Below are positions 32,373-38,231 of a DNA stretch of 38,231 bases, one piece after another. Below the pieces are notes generated by a model. It made no database searches. It saw nothing but the letters and a program-made list of their open reading frames with translations, and had not been told where the DNA came from. The translations under genes were made by a program, and so were the position numbers. The stretch is from the NCBI GenBank assembly GCA_026401035.1, contig JAPLNR010000053.1, forward strand, positions 153,451-191,681. The letters are read 5' to 3'. The DNA comes from Planctomycetia bacterium. Lineage in GTDB: Bacteria; Planctomycetota; Planctomycetia; Pirellulales; UBA1268. How positions within the stretch are numbered: the stretch's first letter is position 1; each line of letters opens with the position of its first letter.

Positions 32373-32393
32373 ACAGGCTGAAGCCTGTCCTAC
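32373..32393 (-). repeat. GTAGGAC palindromic repeat, right arm, with the dehydrogenase stop codon
   Basis: The minus-strand reading starts GTAGGACAGGCTTCAGCC. Its TAG (32392-32390) is the stop codon of the Gfo/Idh/MocA gene. Together the arms occupy the whole gap between the two convergent genes. Confidence 0.9.
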
Positions 32394-33523
32394 ACGTTCA
32401 CCCACTGGTGGCTCTTGGCGCTGGCGAGCACGGCGTCGCAGACCTTCTGGGTCTCGAGCGCATCGCGGAACGTCGGATGGGCCGGCTGCTTCTTGGCATA
32501 CGCCTCCAGGAAGTCGGCCACCTGGTGCACAAAGCTGTGCTCGTAGCCGATCGCCAGCCCCGGCACCCACCACTTGCTCATGTAGGGGTGATCGGTGTCG
32601 GTCACGTGGATGCTTTTCCAGCCGCGCATCGGGCCCTCGTCCCGGTAGTCAAACACCTGCAGCCGGTGGAGATCGTGGAGATCCCACTTCAGGCTCATGT
32701 TCTCGCCGTTGATCTCGAACGTGTAGAGCGCCTTGTGACCGCGGGCATACCGGGTGCTCTCGAAGAGGCCGAGCGACCCGTTCTTGAAGTGGCAGAGGAA
32801 CGAGCAGGCGTCGTCGATGCTCACCTTCTCCACCTTGCCGGTGAGCTGGTGCGTGCGTGCCTTGACGAACGTCTCGGTCATCGCCGTGACATCGCTCACC
32901 GAGCCATTGAGCCAGAGCGCCGTGTCGATGCAGTGGGCGAGCAAATCGCCCGTCACACCGCTGCCGGCGGCCGCGGCATCGAGCCGCCAGAGGGCCGCCC
33001 CGCCCTGCGGCAGGTCGGCGTTAATCGTCCAGTCCTGGAGAAACTCGGCTCGGTAATGAAACACCCGTCCGAGCTTGCCCGAATCGATGATCTGCTTGGC
33101 GAACGTGACGGCCGGAATTCGGCGGTAGTTGTACCAGACCATGTTGGGCACACCGGCCTTCTCGACGGCCGCGCACATCGTCTCGCCCTGGGCCGTATCC
33201 ATGGAGAGCGGCTTCTCGCAGAGGATCGCCTTGCCATGCTTCGCCGCCTCGATGGCGATTTCGGCGTGGAGGTTGTTGGGGGTGCAGATGTCGATCACAT
33301 CGATGTCGTCGGCGGCCACGAGCTTCCGCCAATCGGTCTCCACCCGCTTGTAGCCCCAGCGGTCGGCAAAGGCCTGGGCCTTTTCCGGATCGCGGGCGGC
33401 CACGGCCTGCAGCACCGGCAGGTATTCAAGGTCGAAGAAGTCCTTGACGCGGTTGTAGCCGTTGGAGTGGGCGCGGCCCATGAAGCCGTAGCCGATCATG
33501 CCGATGCGGAGGGGTTTTGACAT
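32390..33523 (-). CDS. Gfo/Idh/MocA family oxidoreductase
   Basis: A 377-residue NAD(P)-dependent dehydrogenase of the glucose-fructose oxidoreductase/inositol dehydrogenase family. The N-terminal Rossmann motif is [17 protein letters not shown] (GxGxxG), followed by [36 protein letters not shown] with the conserved EKP lysine. The C-terminal beta-sheet domain carries the substrate site ([17 protein letters not shown] with the catalytic-region D and H). No signal peptide is present, so it is cytoplasmic. It is the last of three co-directional sugar-enzyme genes and would oxidise a hydroxyl of a sugar or cyclitol whose identity cannot be read from sequence. The start ATG 33523 has only a weak upstream AAGG. 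A 244-nt gap with a structured element separates it from the isomerase gene. Confidence 0.92.
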   Translation of the reverse strand: MSKPLRIGMIGYGFMGRAHSNGYNRVKDFFDLEYLPVLQAVAARDPEKAQAFADRWGYKRVETDWRKLVAADDIDVIDICTPNNLHAEIAIEAAKHGKAILCEKPLSMDTAQGETMCAAVEKAGVPNMVWYNYRRIPAVTFAKQIIDSGKLGRVFHYRAEFLQDWTINADLPQGGAALWRLDAAAAGSGVTGDLLAHCIDTALWLNGSVSDVTAMTETFVKARTHQLTGKVEKVSIDDACSFLCHFKNGSLGLFESTRYARGHKALYTFEINGENMSLKWDLHDLHRLQVFDYRDEGPMRGWKSIHVTDTDHPYMSKWWVPGLAIGYEHSFVHQVADFLEAYAKKQPAHPTFRDALETQKVCDAVLASAKSHQWVNV

Positions 33524-33608
33524 GGGGAGATGCCTTGGGGGTTAGTGGCGTGAATGATTCGTCGTGGTGTCGTGATGTCGTGATGGCTTCGTTGGCTTGG
33601 TCCGCTGC

Positions 33609-33718
33609 GGGATCGGCAGAAGTCTCCTCGCGGGGATATTTCGCGTGACCTGCGGTGGCGGTTCCAGGCCGTTTGGATGTGCGAAATCTCCAACGCTCGT
33701 CAAGCTTCTGCCGGTCCC
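33609..33718 (-). repeat. Covarying hairpin element, copy 1
   Basis: Read on the minus strand, 110 nt from GGGACCGGCAGAAG to CTTCTGCCGATCCC. These ends pair over 14 bp with one non-canonical pair. An inner stem pairs GGAGATTTCGC with GCGAAATATCC across one mismatch. It sits 49 nt after the isomerase stop and 85 nt before the Gfo/Idh/MocA start. Confidence 0.75.
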
Positions 33719-33767
33719 TTCGCTCGATTGTCGGTGCGCCAGTCGATCCGTTGGGTTCCGATTGAAT

Positions 33768-34802
<1,035 letters not shown>

Positions 34803-34879
34803 GATGCTGGCCTTTCTGTAACGGCTCTACTTTCACTGCTCTATTGGTGATTCACGGCCCTGCCACTATGCGCCGCCGC

Positions 34880-34983
34880 GGACGGCAAATGTCTCCTCGC
34901 GGGGATATTTCGCGTTGCCGCCTGTGGCAGTTCAAAACCGTCCGTGCGAAATCTCCAACGCTCGTCGAGCATTCGCCGATCCC
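34880..34983 (-). repeat. Covarying hairpin element, copy 2
   Basis: Read on the minus strand, 104 nt starting GGGATCGGCGAATG and closing with CATTTGCCGTCC. Compared with copy 1, a G-C pair in the outer stem is A-T and an A-T pair is T-A, and another A-T is G-T, so both sides changed together. It lies 44 nt after the cupin gene's stop and 77 nt before the isomerase start. Confidence 0.75.
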
Positions 34984-35027
34984 CGGCTCCCTCAGGCTGG
35001 AGTGTGCCGAAGGGGTTGCCCCTTCGC

Positions 35028-36293
35028 TCATGCGTGTCTCCCATGCTTGGGGAGATCGGAGTGGACGTCGGGGCCGAAGTAGCGGAGCGAAACGAGCGGG
35101 CCGGGGCCGGTGTTTTCCACGGTGTAGCCCGCGGCCGCGGCATCGGCCGAGATGAAGAGCTCGTCGGCAGTCATCTGGCCGAAGCGGATGAGCGTGGGCG
35201 TGGCGACGTCGTGCACGCCGACCTTGCCCTCGCCCTGCACGGTGATCCAGCCGCTGGCGCCGGCGTCTTTGACCGTGATCTTCGCGCCGGGCTCGAGCGT
35301 GAGCTCCTTGGCGCTGAAGAGCTGCTTGCCGTCCACGTGGCCGTAGACGATCCAGCGGTCGTGCACGCCCGGAGCCGACCGCTTCTCGTCGAGAATCGGC
35401 CGCAGGAAGTTGCTTTCCTTGTAATGCGTGTCGACGTTCTTCTCCCAGTCGAGCTGGCCGATAATGAAATCGAGGTCGTGATGCTTCTCCTTGGGCATGT
35501 CCTTGACGAGCAGGCTCCACGGCACCTCGCGGCCCTCGACGAGCGACTGAAACATCGCAAACACGTCGCTGCCCCACTGCGGCTCGTAGGTCAGCAGCGA
35601 GCCCGGTGCATGCAAAACGCCCGGCGGGATCAGCCAGCCGGTGCCCCGCTCGAGCCGGTAGGCCTTGGCGAGGTCGATGATCCCGTTGTCGCCCTTGTTC
35701 CAGTTCTCGAGGCAGCGGCGAACGTCGGCCTTCGTCGTGCCGGGCTCGAGGCCCATGAACGTGTAGGGGAAGTTGTTGTCGCAGTTGTTGTATTGCGGCG
35801 GGAAGTAGTAGCTCTCCGGCTTGCCTTCCTGGCCGACCAGTTTCGCGTCGGCGAACGACTGGTGCATGTGGTGGGGGATCGGCCCCATGTTGTCGAAAAA
35901 CTTCGAATAGACAGGCCATTTCTTGAAGTGGTCCCAGATCGACTGGCCGACGAGTTTTGCACCCCCTTCGGCGACCGCGTCGCGGAGCATGAACCGCTGG
36001 CCGTCGAACACGCACCACGAGAGCCCCTCGTCGGGCACGCGGCCTTCGTTCGCCGCCTCGGTCGTGCTGGCAAACCACCGCTCGTCGATGCCGCCACGGT
36101 TCAGCCCGTAGGAGTAGTAGTCGTCGGGATGCAGCCGCACCCGCTTGCCGGGATGGAGAAAGCTGCGCGGCACCCAGGTGGGGGAGAGCCGGAGAATTCC
36201 CTTGCCGGCATTCATTGCCTGATCGAGGGCGCTGCCAACATTTTTGGCCTCGGGCAGCTTGGCGGAAATCTTGGACGCGGTGGCGGTGGCCAT
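35028..36293 (-). CDS. Cupin protein resembling class I mannose-6-phosphate isomerase
   Basis: A 421-residue cytoplasmic protein with two beta-barrel (cupin) portions. The segment FFDNMGPIPHHMHQSFADAK supplies the metal-binding histidines in a cupin motif, and RGTGWLIPPGVLHAPGSLLTYEPQ supplies the second half (Pro-Pro-Gly-x-x-His) typical of phosphomannose isomerase-like cupins. The C-terminal part (FSAKELTLEPGAKITVKDAGASGWITVQGEGKVG) reads as a second barrel. Aldose-ketose isomerisation of a phosphorylated sugar is the likely type of reaction, but the sequence is too far from characterised enzymes to name the sugar. It is the first gene of the three-gene set ending in the Gfo/Idh/MocA dehydrogenase. 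The ATG at 36293 starts a Thr/Ala-rich leader of about 15 residues with no signal peptide character. Confidence 0.75.
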   Translation of the reverse strand: MATATASKISAKLPEAKNVGSALDQAMNAGKGILRLSPTWVPRSFLHPGKRVRLHPDDYYSYGLNRGGIDERWFASTTEAANEGRVPDEGLSWCVFDGQRFMLRDAVAEGGAKLVGQSIWDHFKKWPVYSKFFDNMGPIPHHMHQSFADAKLVGQEGKPESYYFPPQYNNCDNNFPYTFMGLEPGTTKADVRRCLENWNKGDNGIIDLAKAYRLERGTGWLIPPGVLHAPGSLLTYEPQWGSDVFAMFQSLVEGREVPWSLLVKDMPKEKHHDLDFIIGQLDWEKNVDTHYKESNFLRPILDEKRSAPGVHDRWIVYGHVDGKQLFSAKELTLEPGAKITVKDAGASGWITVQGEGKVGVHDVATPTLIRFGQMTADELFISADAAAAGYTVENTGPGPLVSLRYFGPDVHSDLPKHGRHA

Positions 36294-36434
36294 GAAAAAC
36301 CCCTGGGCTAAGGTGCGCGAGAGCGATTGAAAGTTTTACGGACCCTGCGGTTGACCCGCAAGGAGCAGCGCACGTTCTTCGTGGCGGGATTCCCCGAGGG
36401 CCGCGACCGTTTTCTGCCACGCAAGCAGGGGGAA

Positions 36435-36461
36435 TGGGTGCGCTGCGAGGCAGCCGACCCA
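36435..36461 (-). repeat. Hairpin directly after the second DUF1501 stop
   Basis: TGGGT and GCTGC (minus strand) pair with GCAGC and ACCCA around a CTC loop, with a 2 by 2 mismatch between the two 5-bp stems. It begins 2 nt after the TAG stop (36466-36464), giving GTAGGCTGGGTCGG, so the layout (GTAGG then a palindrome) imitates the GTAGGAC family with different stem sequence. No T tract follows. Confidence 0.6.
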
Positions 36462-36463
36462 GC

Positions 36464-37918
36464 CTACGCAATCACGTCGCGGATGACGTGGCCCCCGACG
36501 TCGGTCAGTCGGAAGTTGCGGCCGTTGTGGCGATACGTGAGCTGCTCGTGGTCGATGCCCAGGAGGTGGAGCAGCGTCGCGTGCAGGTCGTTGACATGCA
36601 CCTTGTTCTCGATCGCCTTGTAGCCGAAGGGATCGGTCGAGCCGTAGTGAAAGCCCCCCTTCACGCCACCGCCAGCCATCCAGATCGTGAAGCCGCCGGG
36701 GTTGTGGTCGCGACCCTTGCCCCCCTGCGAGTCGCTCGTGCGGCCAAACTCACCCCCCCAGATCACGAGCGTGTCTTCGAGCATGCCGCGAGCCTTGAGA
36801 TCGGCGAGCAGTGCGGCCGCAGGCCGGTCGGTGGCGAGGCCACACTCGCGGTGGTTGGTCTCGATGTTGTTGTGGCCATCCCAGGGCACGTCGTCGACGG
36901 CGCCGTCGCCTCCCACGTTCTTGCCGGCAAAAATTTGGATGAACCGCACACCCCGCTCGAGGAGCCGGCGGGCCGTGAGGCACTGCTTCGCGAACACCTT
37001 GCACTTCGGATCCTCGGTGCCGTAGAGGTCGTGCGTGATCTTCGACTCGCGGGAGAGGTCGATGGCCTCGGGAGCCGCCGTCTGCATGCGGTAGGCCAAC
37101 TCGAAGCTCTGGATCCGCGCTGCGAGATCGGCCTGCGTGGGGCGGGCGGCCGCGTGAGCACCGTTGACCGCGGCGAGCAGATCGAGCTCCGCCCGCTGCG
37201 ACTCGAGCGAGTGCCCCTGCCGCAGCGACAGGTTGTCGATCGCCACCGGCCGGCGGGCATCGATCGCCAGCGCCTGATGGTTCTTGGGCAGGAATCCGGC
37301 CGACCAGATCTGGTCATCGCCGCGCGGCTTCCGCTCGTGCATGACGACGAAGCTGGGGAGGTTCTCGTTCATCGAGCCAAGCCCGTAGTCGAGCCAGGCG
37401 CCCATGCTCGGCATGCCCGGACGGCTGAACCCACACATCAACTCCATCGCCGCCGGGGCGTGGTTGTTGGCCCGCAGGTGCATGGAGTGGATGAAGCACA
37501 TCTCGTCGACGTGCCTGGAGAGGTGCGGGAAGAGATCGCTCACCCAGGTGCCCGACTGGCCGTGCTGCGCCCACGCGAAGGGGCTCGCGAGGCACTTGCC
37601 GCTGGTCTGAAAGAAGCCGACCTGACTATCGGCACCGGGCAGGGGCTCGCCGTTGCGGGCCTGCAACTCCGGCTTGTAGTCCCACGTGTCGACCTGTGAC
37701 GGGGCGCCGGTCATGAAGAGCCAGATCACCCGCTTCGCCTTCGGGAGATGATGGGCCAGCGTGGGGCCAGCGGCCCCCGTGCTCGTGTTTCCGGCCGCAT
37801 CGCGGCCGAGCAGCGACGCTAGCGCGAGCCCGCCGAAGCCCAGCCCGGCATCGCGCAGAAACCGCCGCCGAGCAGGCAAAAGAAGTTCACCGATCGATGG
37901 GGTGTGGTCAGTCGACAT
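36464..37918 (-). CDS. DUF1501 protein with Tat-type signal (second copy)
   Basis: A 484-residue second member of the DUF1501 family. The leader ARRRFLRDAGLGFGGLALASLLG is of twin-arginine type (RRRFLRD). Family marks are VIWLFMTGAPSQVDTWDYKP, NNHAPAAMELMCG, PSMGAWLDYGLGSMNENLPSFVVM, WGGEFGRTSDSQGGKGRDHNPGGFTIWMAGGGVKGG and DLHATLLHLLGIDHEQLTYRHNGR. It differs from the first copy in lacking the Pro/Gly linker after the leader and in its metal-site neighbourhood, so it is an independent paralogue and not a recent duplicate. Its ATG lies inside the last codons of the PSD1 gene (11-nt overlap), so the two are translated together. The family is related to sulfatases but no activity is established. 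A 170-nt gap with a hairpin separates it from the cupin gene. Confidence 0.92.
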   Translation of the reverse strand: MSTDHTPSIGELLLPARRRFLRDAGLGFGGLALASLLGRDAAGNTSTGAAGPTLAHHLPKAKRVIWLFMTGAPSQVDTWDYKPELQARNGEPLPGADSQVGFFQTSGKCLASPFAWAQHGQSGTWVSDLFPHLSRHVDEMCFIHSMHLRANNHAPAAMELMCGFSRPGMPSMGAWLDYGLGSMNENLPSFVVMHERKPRGDDQIWSAGFLPKNHQALAIDARRPVAIDNLSLRQGHSLESQRAELDLLAAVNGAHAAARPTQADLAARIQSFELAYRMQTAAPEAIDLSRESKITHDLYGTEDPKCKVFAKQCLTARRLLERGVRFIQIFAGKNVGGDGAVDDVPWDGHNNIETNHRECGLATDRPAAALLADLKARGMLEDTLVIWGGEFGRTSDSQGGKGRDHNPGGFTIWMAGGGVKGGFHYGSTDPFGYKAIENKVHVNDLHATLLHLLGIDHEQLTYRHNGRNFRLTDVGGHVIRDVIA

Positions 37919-38231
37919 AAATGAACTCGTTGAGGCAGAACATGAGTTGGCAGGCATCGGCAAGCGCTGCCTTGCGCTTGGCATCGTCGCCGGCGGCGGC
38001 CTGTTCGCGGGCCGCGAGGAAGCTGGTGAACCGCGCGACATCGTCAGCCGAGGGCTTCCGCGACAACGCGACGGTGAAACAGTAGTCGATGGCAGCCGGG
38101 CCTGTGTTGCCCGCGGTCTTGCGAGCCCGTTCGGCCAAGCCGTCGGCGGCCGATCGGACGAGCGGGGAATTCATCATCGTGAGCGCCTGGGTCGGCACGG
38201 TCGCCACACCGCGTGCCCCCACCGACTGCAC
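37908..38231 (-). CDS. PSD1/DUF1553 protein, C-terminal fragment (second copy)
   Basis: The last 107 residues of a DUF1553-domain protein whose N-terminal part lies beyond the right edge. The segment ATVPTQALTMMNSPLVRSAADGLAERA corresponds to 'TPLHALTTLNDPTWVEAARVLAEK' in the full-length PSD1 protein at 21581-24145, and TVALSRKPSADDVARFTSFLAAR to its final helical region. It ends FNLCMF-like hydrophobic residues then NEFIYVD, as do many family members. The stop overlaps the start of the DUF1501 gene by 11 nt. Whether a cytochrome domain is present in the missing part cannot be seen. Confidence 0.88.
   Translation of the reverse strand: MQSVGARGVATVPTQALTMMNSPLVRSAADGLAERARKTAGNTGPAAIDYCFTVALSRKPSADDVARFTSFLAAREQAAAGDDAKRKAALADACQLMFCLNEFIYVD

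Noticed and set aside
421..32393. The GTAGGAC repeats as a CRISPR array
   Set aside because: Copies are single or in inverted pairs, thousands of bases apart, with no regular spacers or cas genes.
33496..33693. Small frame containing the peptide REISPRGD, also found in the frame over 34852-34920
   Set aside because: The shared peptide comes from the identical arm of the hairpin element. Copy 3 reads RKIHATR at the same place, so the conservation is of base pairing and not of protein.

Overview
The window looks like chromosomal DNA from a member of the Planctomycetota, probably class Planctomycetia and perhaps order Pirellulales; the order is a guess. The GC content is high. It carries two DUF1501 genes, each directly downstream of a PSD1-type cytochrome gene (DUF1549/DUF1553), a DUF1559 prepilin-like gene, a planctomycete-style prenyltransferase-repeat protein and an Lys/Ala/Pro-rich histone-H1-like protein. 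I found no phage, plasmid, transposase, CRISPR, rRNA or tRNA signal. Most of the window is housekeeping or lineage-specific genome.

Layout. 1-201 is the start of a secreted protein running off the left edge (minus). 533-5821 is a plus-strand run: a secreted unknown, csrA, a membrane-anchored unknown, a beta-CASP metallo-beta-lactamase RNase-like protein, a LOG-family protein and a pteridine-reductase-like SDR. 5870-8450 is a phoB-phoR type two-component pair (minus), followed by a 1190-residue SNF2 helicase (8536-12108, minus). 12290-15594 is a heme block: hemE (minus) divergent from a HemX/CcsA-like gene and hemA (plus). 15659-19664 holds minus-strand genes: a prenyltransferase-repeat protein, a DUF1559 protein, the H1-like protein and a conserved unknown. 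20089-24145 is the first PSD1-DUF1501 pair. 24470-26333 (plus) is a flavodoxin-like protein and an HI0933-type flavoprotein. 26261-30416 (minus) is bamA followed by a family 9 glycosyltransferase, consistent with a diderm envelope. 30708-32344 (plus) is a fused YrdC/arginine-phosphatase-like gene followed by rpiB, the order seen in the Bacillus ywlC-ywlE-ywlF region. 32390-36293 (minus) is a three-gene sugar cluster: cupin/phosphomannose-isomerase-like, TIM-barrel isomerase and Gfo/Idh/MocA dehydrogenase. 36464-38231 is a second PSD1-DUF1501 pair, truncated by the right edge.

The least explained content is at gene 3' ends. First, a short palindromic repeat beginning GTAGGAC supplies the TAG stop codon of six different genes (phoR, hemA, the prenyltransferase-repeat gene, PSD1, rpiB and the Gfo/Idh/MocA gene). 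At two convergent gene pairs, two inverted copies form a long hairpin that contains both stop codons. Second, a longer element of 104-110 nt occurs three times (19961-20067, 33609-33718, 34880-34983). It has two paired stems, a variable middle and compensatory base changes between copies, so it looks like a structured RNA or hairpin-forming DNA element. All three copies lie 21-49 nt after a stop codon. I regard these two repeat families as the best candidates for something undescribed.
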